Notes: generated by a model not told the origin, from the sequence alone. 64,000 nucleotides of DNA from UBA1189 sp045126595 (GCA_045126595.1 JBGVOS010000040.1:1-64000); one strand, 5' to 3'. Positions 35,102 through 44,219 are shown, counted from the first letter of the stretch. Translations and numbers: made by a program.

Positions 35102-35608
35102 TTATTTATCGTTTTTTTGTTCTTTCAACAGTTCTTTCAACTTACGTTCTTTGGCCTCCTTGCGGCGCTTGGCAGCCATGCACTTGGAGCAAGTGCCATA
35201 CATGTACAACGAAGTATGCGCAATGGAGAATCCCTTACTATGGGCGTTCTCAATGACCTGACGCAACTTCTCGTCGCGCACCTCGGTCACACTGCCACAC
35301 GACATACAGATACGATGAAAGTGAGTAGTCATATTGAATGACTTCTCATACTGCGAACTGTTGTCAAACTTGTGGCGGATTACCAGATGGGCGTCAGTGA
35401 GCAGCTCCATGGTATTGTAGAGCGTGGCACGGCTCACATGGAACTTGCTGGCATTCATGATGTCAAGCAGCTCTTCCATTGTGAAATGGCCCTCTATGGA
35501 GTAGATAGTGTCAAGGATAGCAAAACGCTCTTGCGTCTTGCGAAGTCCTTTGTTTTGCAGGTATTGTTCAAAGGTACTGCGAACGGTTTCCTTAACCTTA
35601 TCTACCAT
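35102..35608 (-). CDS. Fur-family transcriptional regulator
   Basis: Metal- or peroxide-responsive repressor of the Fur/PerR type, about 168 residues. The N-terminal winged helix contains KGLRKTQERFAILDTIYSIEGHFT and FHVSRATLYNTMELLTDAHLV. The C-terminal part has THFHRICMSCGSVTEV and MYGTCSKCMA, giving two CxxC structural zinc pairs, and a lysine-rich tail. The start MVDKVKETV (ATG 35606-35608) was chosen because the -7 promoter element lies 31 nt upstream. Iron, zinc or peroxide specificity cannot be decided. Confidence 0.92.
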   Translation of the reverse strand: MVDKVKETVRSTFEQYLQNKGLRKTQERFAILDTIYSIEGHFTMEELLDIMNASKFHVSRATLYNTMELLTDAHLVIRHKFDNSSQYEKSFNMTTHFHRICMSCGSVTEVRDEKLRQVIENAHSKGFSIAHTSLYMYGTCSKCMAAKRRKEAKERKLKELLKEQKNDK

Positions 35609-35638
35609 AATAATGCACACTACACATAAAGTAGCAAG

Positions 35639-35646
35639 CAAAGATA
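35639..35646 (-). promoter_or_regulatory. Promoter -7 element of the fur-family gene and purA
   Basis: TATCTTTG on the minus strand matches TAnnTTTG. It is downstream of a terminator (35663-35696), so it begins a new transcript. The surrounding AATAATAATATTTATC stretch is AT-rich and may include the regulator's own binding site. Confidence 0.65.
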
Positions 35647-35662
35647 AATATTATTATTGAAA

Positions 35663-35696
35663 AAACTCAACAAATAGGGAATTATTTGTTGAGTTT
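35663..35696 (-). terminator. Rho-independent terminator after the small lipoprotein gene
   Basis: Perfect 14-bp stem AAACTCAACAAATA / TATTTGTTGAGTTT with a 6-nt loop; on the minus strand it runs into TTTTTTC. It ends the DUF1573-lipoprotein transcript. Confidence 0.9.
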
Positions 35697-35728
35697 AACG
35701 CATATTTAATCGGATGCAGACAATTCGT

Positions 35729-36184
35729 TCAGCGCACAGCCTCGACAATCTCATCGGGCACCTCGCTTACACGCACGAACTTTTGCACATCTGCGGGATC
35801 GTCCTTGGCTGTCCAGACCATCGACTCCTTATACAAGTCGGTGACAACATATTCGTGCGCCCATGCACCCTGTTCATAGTCATATACGCCACTGACAATA
35901 TCGCCCACTCGCCAGTCTTCCTCAACCTTGTAAGTACCGGTAGACAGCACGGAATACATAGAACCCGTATTCTGGTACATCTCGAACGTGAGCTTGCGGT
36001 CGAGCACAAGATATACATAAGTGCTGTCGGCAAGAGGAGCGCCGTTCCACTCCGAGAGCTGCCATGTACCTTCGAGGTTATAGGGATTGACCTTCAAGGC
36101 AGGCACTGTAGTGTCAATAGGGTCGTCACAGGCAGTAAACAGAGCTACTGCGAGTATCATCAGCAGGTTGGTTATCTTTTTCAT
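35729..36184 (-). CDS. Small lipoprotein, lipocalin-like
   Basis: A 151-residue predicted outer-membrane or periplasmic lipoprotein. The N-terminus MKKITNLLMILAVALFTAC has a lipobox (LFTAC), with acidic DD after the cysteine as usual for surface-directed Bacteroidetes lipoproteins. The mature part has the LEGTWQLSEWNGAPL motif followed by beta-strand-rich sequence (KLTFEMYQNTGSMYSV, GTYKVEEDWRVGD), a pattern seen in lipocalin-like Bacteroidales proteins. Its function is not known. It follows the DUF1573 gene by 7 nt. Confidence 0.8.
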   Translation of the reverse strand: MKKITNLLMILAVALFTACDDPIDTTVPALKVNPYNLEGTWQLSEWNGAPLADSTYVYLVLDRKLTFEMYQNTGSMYSVLSTGTYKVEEDWRVGDIVSGVYDYEQGAWAHEYVVTDLYKESMVWTAKDDPADVQKFVRVSEVPDEIVEAVR

Positions 36185-36191
36185 ATTCATT

Positions 36192-37004
36192 CTATAATTC
36201 TTGTTTTGTTTTCTTCTCTATTATCAGTTGCAAGGTACGCTCTGATGGTTTACCACTCACTCCTTCGATGAGCAGCGAAGCGCGAATCGTACCGTCCTTT
36301 TTCGGCAGCTTGTCCACATCGATAGTGATGACCAAGTCAGCCTCTTCGCCCGGCGCAATCACAGCAGGTTCTGTATGGAACGTAACATAAGGCGGAAGCA
36401 GACGTGAGGAAAGGTGCAAAGGCCTGTCCCCGCTATTGGCACAGAGCACACGCATCGAGGGCTTTCCATGTGCAGGCAAGTCAGTAAAGTGCACCTCCTT
36501 ACGCTTCACACGCAACGCCCCCATCGCATGGGGCAAGTGTCGCCACTCATCGGCATCCACCACCTCGCCATAGAGCGAGAGACGGGCCATAGGCTGGCGA
36601 TCGTAGCCTTCGAGATAGACAAAAGCGTCCACATCGATCGTGCCCGGACGGTTCTTGGGGTTATAGGTAAGGGTTACCGCAACCTCTCCATTCGGAGCAA
36701 TGGCCATGGTGTCAAACGCCGCGACGGTGCATCCGCATGTGGTACGTACCCGGCTGATGCGCTGCACCATGTTGCTCATGTTGCGCAAGCGGAAGGTGCG
36801 GCTCACGGCAACATCGGTTTCCCTCATCTTGCCCAAGTCGTACGACACGTTGTCGGCACGCAATATCTTGCTACCCTCAGCATGCAGCGTAGGATGCACG
36901 AGAGAGTCTATCTGTGCACGGGACAGATTGCGCACCGGCACTTGCGCACCGGCAACAGCCGAGGCCCATAGCACACAAGCCAATATGTAGACTCTACGAT
37001 TCAC
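36192..37004 (-). CDS. DUF1573-domain secreted protein
   Basis: A 270-residue exported protein with signal peptide MNRRVYILACVLWASAVAGAQ. Residues about 50-150 are a DUF1573 Ig-like domain: YDLGKMRETDVAVSRTFRLRN, VRTTCGCTVAAFD and ALTYNPKNRPG-like VTLTYNPKNRPGTIDV. A second related segment follows (VHFTDLPAHGKPSMRVLCANSG). DUF1573 proteins are common in Bacteroidetes and their role is unclear. It is probably co-transcribed with the small lipoprotein downstream. Confidence 0.85.
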   Translation of the reverse strand: MNRRVYILACVLWASAVAGAQVPVRNLSRAQIDSLVHPTLHAEGSKILRADNVSYDLGKMRETDVAVSRTFRLRNMSNMVQRISRVRTTCGCTVAAFDTMAIAPNGEVAVTLTYNPKNRPGTIDVDAFVYLEGYDRQPMARLSLYGEVVDADEWRHLPHAMGALRVKRKEVHFTDLPAHGKPSMRVLCANSGDRPLHLSSRLLPPYVTFHTEPAVIAPGEEADLVITIDVDKLPKKDGTIRASLLIEGVSGKPSERTLQLIIEKKTKQEL

Positions 37005-37043
37005 CTATCAGTCAATATTGTATTACTTTTACTCCAATGCTTC

Positions 37044-37133
37044 TGTCATTTTGAGCGCAGCGAAAAATCTCGTAGTGTGCGGTGAGAGTCACCAAGTCCC
37101 AGCGAGGGATCCTTCACTTCGTTCAGGATGACA
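37044..37133. repeat. TGTCATC-family element, 90 bp
   Basis: TGTCATTTTGAGCGCAGCGAA at the left and CGTTCAGGATGACA at the right form imperfect inverted ends. It lies between the subtilisin-like gene and the DUF1573 gene and may terminate the former. Confidence 0.75.
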
Positions 37134-37160
37134 CACTCCCTGAACAATTTTATCAGCAAT

Positions 37161-39263
37161 TTACATCCAACCATTGCCACCAGCCTTGCGTACGGTGATT
37201 GCAACGACATGCTTCGCTCCTCCATTAACGGTTATTGTAGCGATTGTCGTTCCGTTTGCAATGCCAGTAACGACCAATTGGGTATCATCCACAATCTTGA
37301 CCGCAGCGACCTCAGTGGCAGCATGGGCAAGTCCTACGACATAGGTCAGGCTCTCGCCATTCACAAAGAACTTGGCGAGGTCAATTGTCTGCGTTTCACC
37401 CGGCGCTACCGTAACATTAGGTATGCGCATATCGCTTCCCGCGGGCTTGCCATTGGCATTAGGAGCAGAACCGTCAATCGCACGCAACAACGCACCGGCA
37501 TCGATGAGCCTACCCATCTTACCACGATAGTCGTTGAGGTTCATCTGCACGGTAGAATATCCGGCCGAAGAATGGTTGTAGTGATAAATCTTGGTTTGGT
37601 TTGTATACCTGCTATCCAGGTCACGGGCGGTCGACTTCATCAGTTCGACAAACTCCTCTGCCTTGAAGTGGCGACGTAACTTGACCGCATACGACAGGCC
37701 GAGCGCTGCCACGCCCGACACGTGGGGACAGCTCATCGAAGTGCCTTCATAGTATCCATAAGCCTCTTTTCCGTTGACTACAAGCGTAGAAAGGATGCCG
37801 CCATTGGGTTTATCCATCTCCAGACCCTCATTATCCGTCAAGGGAACACCATAATACTCGGTATCCCCACCAGGAGCAGAGAAATCCACCTCCACGCCAT
37901 AGTCCGTGTAGCACGCAGGAGTATAGTCCGCAGCAATAGCAGCAACGCTCAAACACTTCGAGTAGGCCGAGGGGAAAGCCGGCATAGCCGAATACTCATT
38001 GCCGGCAGCAAAGATGGCAATACCACCCTCGATGACTCCGTTGGGCGAACCGGCATTATGGATGAAGTAGTCGATAGCATCCTTCTCCAAGGGATAGAGA
38101 CCACCCCACTCCTCTTCAGAAGCAGGGCCAGGAGTGAATCCCTGCATCATATTGGCCAACGAACTATTGTAACCCCAGCTGCACTGGATGATGACCGCAC
38201 CATTGTCGGCCGCGTACTTGATAGCACGCGCCTCCTGGGCAAGCGATACAGAGTACTGTCCGTCAATAACCTGACACGACATGATGCGCACGCCAGTTCC
38301 CGGCTGTCCGTTACCGCCGGCAACACCACATACACCCTTACCATTGCCATTGACAGCCGCGATAGTACCGGCCACGTGGGTTCCATGGCCCGTGTCGTAA
38401 GTCTCCGACCAGCAGATGATAGGCGTATTCTTCACAAAGTTGTATCCATAGCGGTCACCGGCATAACCGTTTCCGTCAGCATCCTCCTTAGAGCCTAAGG
38501 TTTCGGCCTCATTCACCCACATATTGTCACGAAGGTCAGAGTGACTCCACATCACGCCCTCATCGAGCACAGCCACGATGATAGAAGGGTCGCCAGCCTC
38601 GGGATAGATACCCCAGGCCTCCTGACAGTTCACATCAGCACCCACCTCAATGGGGGCCCATTCCTGTGCAAAGTTCAAGGAATCCACGTAGCTTCCATAG
38701 TTGACATAACCCCACTGATAGGGCAGACCAGGGTCATTGAACTGTCCCGCTGCACTACGCGATGCCGCATTGAATCGCTCGCTGCTGAGAGTCACAGGCT
38801 TGCGAGAGGGCTTATCCACACGCTTCAGCGTCGTATTGCACTGGATCTTGGAGATTTCTCCCAACTGCTTGAGGCTGCTTACTGCCACCTTGAGGTCGGT
38901 TGTCTTGTCGAAACGCACGATATACCAGAGATGCATACCGTTGGCACGGGCACGCTCCTCATGACGCGGGTCTACGGGAAAGACACGCTCCAGTTCATAG
39001 CCTCCGAGAATGCGCAACACCTCATCCGTTGAGGGGATGCCGCTGCGAGTCATTGCAGGAGCCGCCTCCTCGGCCATCTGGTCAAGGATATCAGTCATCT
39101 CAGGTACAAATTTGATAAGCAACTCACCCTCAGCCGCATCTTCAGGAATGAAGATGTCAGTAGTTCCCGTCTCTATTCCACCGCCCTGCACTGGCAACTC
39201 CATGTCATTACAAGCGGTAACAAACAGCCCTATAAAGAGGGCATATATCCAATATTTTCTCAT
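37161..39263 (-). CDS. Subtilisin-like (S8) serine peptidase lipoprotein
   Basis: A 700-residue exported protein with lipobox signal MRKYWIYALFIGLFVTAC. Residues about 45-145 look like an inhibitor-type propeptide. The catalytic triad is complete: Asp234 in VAVLDEGV, His293 in GHGTHVAG and Ser509 in GTSMSCPH, with oxyanion Asn422 in AAGNEYS. The C-terminal 100 residues (VTVAPGETQTIDLAKFF ... ATITVNGGAKHVVAITV) form an Ig-like fold. It is probably anchored in the cell envelope. Upstream lie repeated promoter-like elements. Confidence 0.9.
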   Translation of the reverse strand: MRKYWIYALFIGLFVTACNDMELPVQGGGIETGTTDIFIPEDAAEGELLIKFVPEMTDILDQMAEEAAPAMTRSGIPSTDEVLRILGGYELERVFPVDPRHEERARANGMHLWYIVRFDKTTDLKVAVSSLKQLGEISKIQCNTTLKRVDKPSRKPVTLSSERFNAASRSAAGQFNDPGLPYQWGYVNYGSYVDSLNFAQEWAPIEVGADVNCQEAWGIYPEAGDPSIIVAVLDEGVMWSHSDLRDNMWVNEAETLGSKEDADGNGYAGDRYGYNFVKNTPIICWSETYDTGHGTHVAGTIAAVNGNGKGVCGVAGGNGQPGTGVRIMSCQVIDGQYSVSLAQEARAIKYAADNGAVIIQCSWGYNSSLANMMQGFTPGPASEEEWGGLYPLEKDAIDYFIHNAGSPNGVIEGGIAIFAAGNEYSAMPAFPSAYSKCLSVAAIAADYTPACYTDYGVEVDFSAPGGDTEYYGVPLTDNEGLEMDKPNGGILSTLVVNGKEAYGYYEGTSMSCPHVSGVAALGLSYAVKLRRHFKAEEFVELMKSTARDLDSRYTNQTKIYHYNHSSAGYSTVQMNLNDYRGKMGRLIDAGALLRAIDGSAPNANGKPAGSDMRIPNVTVAPGETQTIDLAKFFVNGESLTYVVGLAHAATEVAAVKIVDDTQLVVTGIANGTTIATITVNGGAKHVVAITVRKAGGNGWM

Positions 39264-39309
39264 ACGCTATTATAGTTCTCTATTTCGTAAAACCCTAAAA
39301 AAATCAAAC

Positions 39310-39475
39310 AATCTGCAAAGATACGAAAAACGAGCGAATAAATAGAATATCAATGAGGGAAAATTCATTTTCACACATTGATAGTCATTTATTCCCAGCG
39401 AGCGACGAGTATCTTCATGTGCTAACATAAAGATACGAAAAAGCGAGCAGATCAATCAGATGTCAATGCAAGAGA
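39310..39475. repeat. Three copies of a promoter-like unit upstream of the S8 peptidase
   Basis: A unit of about 42 bp, beginning ATTGATATTC and ending TCGTATCTTTG, occurs on the minus strand at about 39316-39355 (with -7 match TATCTTTG at 39316-39323). A more diverged copy is inverted on the plus strand at about 39377-39419, and another lies on the minus strand at about 39430-39467. The first copy is the likely promoter of the S8 gene. Confidence 0.6.
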
Positions 39476-39489
39476 CTTAACCATACAAC

Positions 39490-39521
39490 AAGAGGGCGCA
39501 CCGGTTTCGATGCGCCCTCTT
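39490..39521 (-). terminator. Terminator after the OmpA-family gene
   Basis: Perfect 11-bp stem AAGAGGGCGCA / TGCGCCCTCTT with a 10-nt loop, followed on the minus strand by GTTGTATGG. It lies 22 nt past the OmpA-family stop codon. Confidence 0.8.
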
Positions 39522-39543
39522 TCTATAGTTCTTGGTTTATCTC

Positions 39544-40782
39544 TTAGAAATCACCGCGAGTGATTACCGCACGGCTCAGCGCAGGATCATCGTAGAACAT
39601 ATTCTCTACGCCGCCCTTATACTCTACGCGGAGCTGTTCAGGATTAACTCCGAACTCCTTCACGAGACAGTTGTAAACAGCCTCAGCACGCTCCTTACTC
39701 AAGCGGTCGTTGATGGTCTTGTTACCTGTAGCCGCATCAGCATAACCAGTGATAGTGTATACCACACTTGAATCACACTGCTTGATAACCTCAGCCAACA
39801 GACCCAAGTTAGCACGAGCCTCCTTAGAGAGATTGCTCTTATTGATCTTGAAGGTAACGAGGTTAGGAGCAACAACGGCAAGCTTCTTCGCAGCAGCGGC
39901 AGCCTTCTCTTCGTTGCAATCCTCGAGAGCCTTCTGCAGTGCCTCATTGTCACGGCTCAGCTGATCCATCTGCTCACGCAATGCGTTGATTGCACGGTTG
40001 TCGTAACGTACGATGGTCTTGCTACGATCCCATGTGTTGCCACCAATCTTCCATACCAAGTTGGCTGTTGCTGAGAGCAAGCCCTCGCCATAGCGACCAC
40101 CATCCTCGCCATCAAAACGGTCCTGTACATAACCACCGCGAATATCGATGTTCAAATCCAGGAGACGGTTCAAGCGGAACTGGTTGATCAAACCAATGTT
40201 TGCACTCACCTCACGGCCAGGAGTGAGCCCAGTCTGCAATCTGTCCGCATCCTCCAATACCGTAGCCCAACCAAGGCCAAAATAAGGAATGATGTTATAC
40301 ACACGCTCCTCTTTGAAGCCACAGCAAAGGTTGGTCATGTTAAGCATGACATCTACATGCAAGTTCATGTAGTTAAACTCTTGGTAGCTCAAATAATAAC
40401 CTGCATAGGGCTTCTCTTCAATCAACTCGCCAGTCGAATAAGCACCCTGTGTAGCACCTTTAATGGTCAGTCCGCTAAACATACCACGGACACCAATACC
40501 TGGCGTAAACCACTTACCCACTGCTACATCAAATGCGGGGCTGATACGGTTCTTCCACAGCAACTGACGATTGTGGTCTCCGAAATAGGTTTGCGCACCA
40601 CCGCCGATGCTCAAGAACCAGTTCTTCCAGAAGCTATTGGTTTGCACGCTATAGCCCTTCGAGTCGTTATAGTATACCTCATCGGTAAAATCCTCGGGAG
40701 CAGCTCCTGTTGTTGTGATATCGTCAGCAAACGCCGCCATACCCATTACCGCCAAAGCGGCTGTCAATAAATACTTTTTCAT
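39544..40782 (-). CDS. OmpA-family outer-membrane protein
   Basis: A 412-residue protein with signal peptide MKKYLLTAALAVMGMAAFA and an N-terminal beta-barrel (about 45-260; many aromatic-rich strands such as NWFLSIGGGAQTYFGDH). A coiled-coil linker follows (LREQMDQLSRDNEALQKALE, about 270-290), then a C-terminal OmpA peptidoglycan-binding domain (ITGYADAATGNKTINDRLSK and AVYNCLVKEFGV). It probably links outer membrane and peptidoglycan. A promoter with TATCTTTG lies 41 nt upstream. Confidence 0.92.
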   Translation of the reverse strand: MKKYLLTAALAVMGMAAFADDITTTGAAPEDFTDEVYYNDSKGYSVQTNSFWKNWFLSIGGGAQTYFGDHNRQLLWKNRISPAFDVAVGKWFTPGIGVRGMFSGLTIKGATQGAYSTGELIEEKPYAGYYLSYQEFNYMNLHVDVMLNMTNLCCGFKEERVYNIIPYFGLGWATVLEDADRLQTGLTPGREVSANIGLINQFRLNRLLDLNIDIRGGYVQDRFDGEDGGRYGEGLLSATANLVWKIGGNTWDRSKTIVRYDNRAINALREQMDQLSRDNEALQKALEDCNEEKAAAAAKKLAVVAPNLVTFKINKSNLSKEARANLGLLAEVIKQCDSSVVYTITGYADAATGNKTINDRLSKERAEAVYNCLVKEFGVNPEQLRVEYKGGVENMFYDDPALSRAVITRGDF

Positions 40783-40822
40783 ATTCTACGTTTTATTATG
40801 TTTCTTGTTAATAAATTCGGTG

Positions 40823-40830
40823 CAAAGATA
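40823..40830 (-). promoter_or_regulatory. Promoter -7 element of the OmpA-family gene
   Basis: TATCTTTG on the minus strand matches TAnnTTTG and lies 41 nt upstream of the start. No clear -33 box was found at the expected spacing. Confidence 0.6.
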
Positions 40831-40869
40831 AGTTATTGAAATGTAAAAAAGATGTTTTCGGTCTATTTT

Positions 40870-43266
40870 TTATGCTTTACGCCACAACCCCCTACGTTTG
40901 CGTTTTTTGTTGTTCCCGTAGCCATAGCCATAACCGTAACCATAGCCGTAGCCATAGCCGTAGCCATAGCCATAGCCGTATTTACGTTTACGTGGATCAC
41001 CGCCATTGAGAATCAAGGCCATATTGTTCAGTTTCTTACTGTCATAGAGGTTTTGCAGGTCGGGCAGCTGACGCTTGTCAAGTTTGCCAATACGTACCAC
41101 AAACATCGTCAAGTCAGCAATGCGATTGGCGATACTTGCATCGGCCACGATTCCCACAGGCACACTATCAGCAATGATATAGTCGTATCGTTTGCGCAAT
41201 TCAGCAAACAGCATCTCCAGTCGGTCGCTCATCAGCAGTTCAGCCGGGTTCGGAGCCACTGTACCCGCTTGCACGATATCCACGCGTTCACACACATGGT
41301 CCGGATGTATGAGTTCGTCTACCGTCAGTGTCGGGTCGGCAAGGTAATTGGTTACGCCCAATTTCCCTCTTCGTCCATGTCCCGTAAGCGTACCCTTACG
41401 CAAGTCGAGGTCCACCATGCACACCTTCTTGTTGGCAAATATCAAGCTCATCGCCAGATTACGGGTGATAAACGTTTTACCCGCACTCTCATTGAACGAG
41501 GTGAGCGTGATAACCTTCATCTTCGGGTCACCCTTAATCATAAAGGCCATGTTCGTACGCAAGATACGGAACGCCTCCGAGAGCATGTCGGTACCCTCTT
41601 CCCGCACCACAATCGGTGTTTTGTGCTTCTTGTTGGCCTTCACCGTCTCGGTATCTACGGGAATCTCGCCCAAGAAAGGCATATTCACCTCATTCTCTAT
41701 ATCCTTATAATTATGTACGCGTGTGTCAAGGAAGAGTATCATGAGGAAGATAACCGCCGGTATGGCGATACCCACCAGGATACCCACCAGGATAATACGA
41801 TTGCGCGAGGGGGCTATGGGCGACATGCTACCCTCGGCACTGTCGATAATCCACGCATTGTCATTCACCATCGCCTGCGACAAGGCATTCTCTTCGCGTT
41901 TGTTGAGCAAGAACATGTACAGGCTCTCCTTGATCTTCTGCTGACGCTCGATAGAGAGCATCTGCTTCTGCTTGGTAGGTATGCTCTGCACGCGGGTTTG
42001 TGCCGCGTTCTCCCTTCTTTGCGCCTCATCCAGTCTCACATCCAGGCTCACGATCATATTGTCCACCGCACTGATGATGCTCTGTCTCATCGCCTTCAAC
42101 GAACCGTTCAACTCCTCCACGATAGGGTTGCGCTCGCTGCTCTCATCCAACAGCTTGTCGCGTTTCAGCTTCGTCGTGTTGTACTGCATGATCTGGCTCT
42201 CGATATTCATATCGCTGATGCCCGTGTTGGCCGGTATCAGGTCGGCGCTCTTCGAGTTATCCGTCAGGTACTCCTTGATGTATCGTGCCACCTGCAGTTG
42301 CGTCTTGGTCTCCATCACCTCTGAGCTGTACTTTTGCGACTCGCTCGAGTACTGTCCTGCCGCAGAGCTCAGGTCGATGATCTGGTTCTCCTTCTTGAAG
42401 CTGACGATTTCGTCCTCCACGCCACCAAGTTCCTTCTCAATCACCGCCAGACGTCCATTGATAAAGTCGGTGGTATTCTGCACCATCAGGTTCTTGTCGT
42501 CTACCGCCTGGTCGTTATACACCACCACCATGGTGTTCAAGATATTCTGTGCACGCAGTGCATTGTTATCCTTCAATGCCAACTTCAGGATAGAGCCCTC
42601 CTCAGACTCCTGACGGATACCGACAGCCGCTCTATAGCGGTCGGCCACCCATTCGAGGGGTATCTTCTCCACCTTTACAGCCTCGCCATACCACGACTCC
42701 CCATAGTGTGCCGTAGGTGCAATCACCACCTTCTGCCCATGCAGTGTAATGGTATCGTTCACCTTGAGGGTATACACTTGCGTATCCTCCGCTCCCGCCA
42801 GATGCGACACCTCGATGGTATTCTCATCGACCGGAGTGACGGTGAATGTAGCGTAGCTGTTCTGCATCGCCTCGGGGAAGGCCACGCTGACAGGCGAGTT
42901 GGTATACAGTTCAATCCAGCGGAACTTAATCTTCGTCAGGTAGTTGACGTTCGCCTTGGTACGACGCACCGTCTCGCGCATCAACTTCTTGGAGCGGAAC
43001 TGCAGGATCTCGTTCGTCACGTTCACCTTGTTCACCAAGTTGTCATAGCGGTCAAATCCAGCCGAATAGGTATTCTTATTGGCGGGGTCCTTGATGATTA
43101 CCGTAGCCGACTGGTAATAGGTAAACGGAGTATGCGCATACTTCAAGTAGGCATATCCTCCGCACAACATCACCGACAACACAAACCACGGCCACTTCGA
43201 GAGAAGATAAAAGAACAGGTCCAAGATATTCAATCCCTGTTCCCTATTGTTGTTCGCCTTATTCAT
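40870..43266 (-). CDS. Polysaccharide copolymerase / tyrosine autokinase (Wzc type)
   Basis: Inner-membrane protein controlling chain length and export of surface polysaccharide. In its 798 residues the Wzz domain lies between two transmembrane segments (about 24-43 and 490-512) with a long coiled-coil region between. The cytoplasmic BY-kinase domain has Walker A-type SFNESAGKT (590-598), Walker A' VCMVDLDLR (616-624) and IIADSVPVGI. The C-terminus is an unusual run of eleven Tyr-Gly pairs (about 763-784) followed by a basic tail. The tyrosine cluster is the expected autophosphorylation site. It is 98 nt downstream of the wza-type gene. Confidence 0.93.
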   Translation of the reverse strand: MNKANNNREQGLNILDLFFYLLSKWPWFVLSVMLCGGYAYLKYAHTPFTYYQSATVIIKDPANKNTYSAGFDRYDNLVNKVNVTNEILQFRSKKLMRETVRRTKANVNYLTKIKFRWIELYTNSPVSVAFPEAMQNSYATFTVTPVDENTIEVSHLAGAEDTQVYTLKVNDTITLHGQKVVIAPTAHYGESWYGEAVKVEKIPLEWVADRYRAAVGIRQESEEGSILKLALKDNNALRAQNILNTMVVVYNDQAVDDKNLMVQNTTDFINGRLAVIEKELGGVEDEIVSFKKENQIIDLSSAAGQYSSESQKYSSEVMETKTQLQVARYIKEYLTDNSKSADLIPANTGISDMNIESQIMQYNTTKLKRDKLLDESSERNPIVEELNGSLKAMRQSIISAVDNMIVSLDVRLDEAQRRENAAQTRVQSIPTKQKQMLSIERQQKIKESLYMFLLNKREENALSQAMVNDNAWIIDSAEGSMSPIAPSRNRIILVGILVGIAIPAVIFLMILFLDTRVHNYKDIENEVNMPFLGEIPVDTETVKANKKHKTPIVVREEGTDMLSEAFRILRTNMAFMIKGDPKMKVITLTSFNESAGKTFITRNLAMSLIFANKKVCMVDLDLRKGTLTGHGRRGKLGVTNYLADPTLTVDELIHPDHVCERVDIVQAGTVAPNPAELLMSDRLEMLFAELRKRYDYIIADSVPVGIVADASIANRIADLTMFVVRIGKLDKRQLPDLQNLYDSKKLNNMALILNGGDPRKRKYGYGYGYGYGYGYGYGYGYGYGNNKKRKRRGLWRKA
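40915..40980 (-). repeat. In-frame hexanucleotide repeat encoding (Tyr-Gly)11
   Basis: The 66 bp consist of alternating tyrosine and glycine codons with small wobble variation (TAT/TAC, GGC/GGT). Copy-number change by slippage in 6-bp steps would keep the frame and change the number of phosphorylatable tyrosines. Confidence 0.9.
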
Positions 43267-43364
43267 TGCGTATTATTATTTCGTTTTTGTTATTAAAGGT
43301 TATGAAGGAGAATTAAGGTCAGTCAAAGCATTTCACCCACCAATTTCACTTGGTCCATCGTTAA

Positions 43365-44168
43365 TCACTTCAACTGATTCATCCACCACATCATCGAGGT
43401 CACAGTTGATGCCACACTGAGCATCAATGTACCATATTGCAGTATCCTATCTTCCGAATCTTTCTTCTTGAACTTAGGTTCTACATAGACGATATCGTTC
43501 TGCTGCAGGTAGAAGCAGGGCGATTCAAACAGGTCCTTGCTACGCAGGTCATGGAAGAACACCTGTCTCGTCTCTCCCATCTCACGTATCACGGCCACCC
43601 GATTGATGGCAGCATTGGGAGCCAAGTCCCCCGCATTAGCAATCGCCTCCAGCAGTGTTACCCGGTCTCCATCGGCCGTCTTCACACCATTACTACCCAC
43701 AGCACCCAACACTGTATACTTGAAGTTCATGATATCCACCATCACCAGGGGATTGTTGATATACCCTCCATCGATGATTCGATTCTTTATCAAGTCTGTC
43801 ACTTCGCTGATCGTGAGTCCCTCCACATGCAGTGTACCCAGCATGGGGAAGTCGATATTCCCCTCAATATCCACTCGGTATCCCTTCTCCTTCATGCTCG
43901 GAGCCGATGTCGACACTCTGCCATCTTCACCCACATTGTATGCACCAGCCTGGATATTGAAGGGAACCGCCAACTCCGGGTTCTTGCTCGACACTACGAT
44001 GCTCAACTTATCGTCACGATGCACCACGGGGTCATGCTTCTGCTCGATAGGATAGAACTGTCCCATCTCCATATCTTGCAGATAGACAAACTTTTTGCGT
44101 GAAGCACATGATGACATTGCCATCACCGCTACCAGCATCAGCAGTATATTCTTCGTCTTGTTTTTCAT
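43365..44168 (-). CDS. Polysaccharide export outer-membrane lipoprotein (Wza type)
   Basis: Outer-membrane channel for capsule or exopolysaccharide. The 267-residue protein has the lipoprotein signal MKNKTKNILLMLVAVMAMSSC, a polysaccharide-export domain (DKLSIVVSSKNPELAVPFN) and a SLBB-type segment (VLGAVGSNGVKTADGDRVTLLEAI). A C-terminal hydrophobic helix (LMLSVASTVTSMMWWMNQ) could be the pore helix. It is upstream of the Wzc-type gene and downstream of the HPr-kinase-like gene. Confidence 0.92.
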   Translation of the reverse strand: MKNKTKNILLMLVAVMAMSSCASRKKFVYLQDMEMGQFYPIEQKHDPVVHRDDKLSIVVSSKNPELAVPFNIQAGAYNVGEDGRVSTSAPSMKEKGYRVDIEGNIDFPMLGTLHVEGLTISEVTDLIKNRIIDGGYINNPLVMVDIMNFKYTVLGAVGSNGVKTADGDRVTLLEAIANAGDLAPNAAINRVAVIREMGETRQVFFHDLRSKDLFESPCFYLQQNDIVYVEPKFKKKDSEDRILQYGTLMLSVASTVTSMMWWMNQLK

Positions 44169-44211
44169 CTCGTTACAATTACTATTTATATAAATACAGT
44201 ATACGAATTTG

Positions 44212-44219
44212 CAAAATTA
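44212..44219 (-). promoter_or_regulatory. Promoter -7 element of the wza/wzc pair
   Basis: TAATTTTG on the minus strand matches TAnnTTTG and lies about 44 nt upstream of the wza-type start, so the export pair can be transcribed independently of the upstream trio. Confidence 0.6.

Noticed and set aside
40852..42324. 490-residue plus-strand frame opposite the tyrosine autokinase
   Set aside because: It is an antisense shadow of a well-supported gene; its composition (histidine- and valine-rich) has no family match that I recognise.
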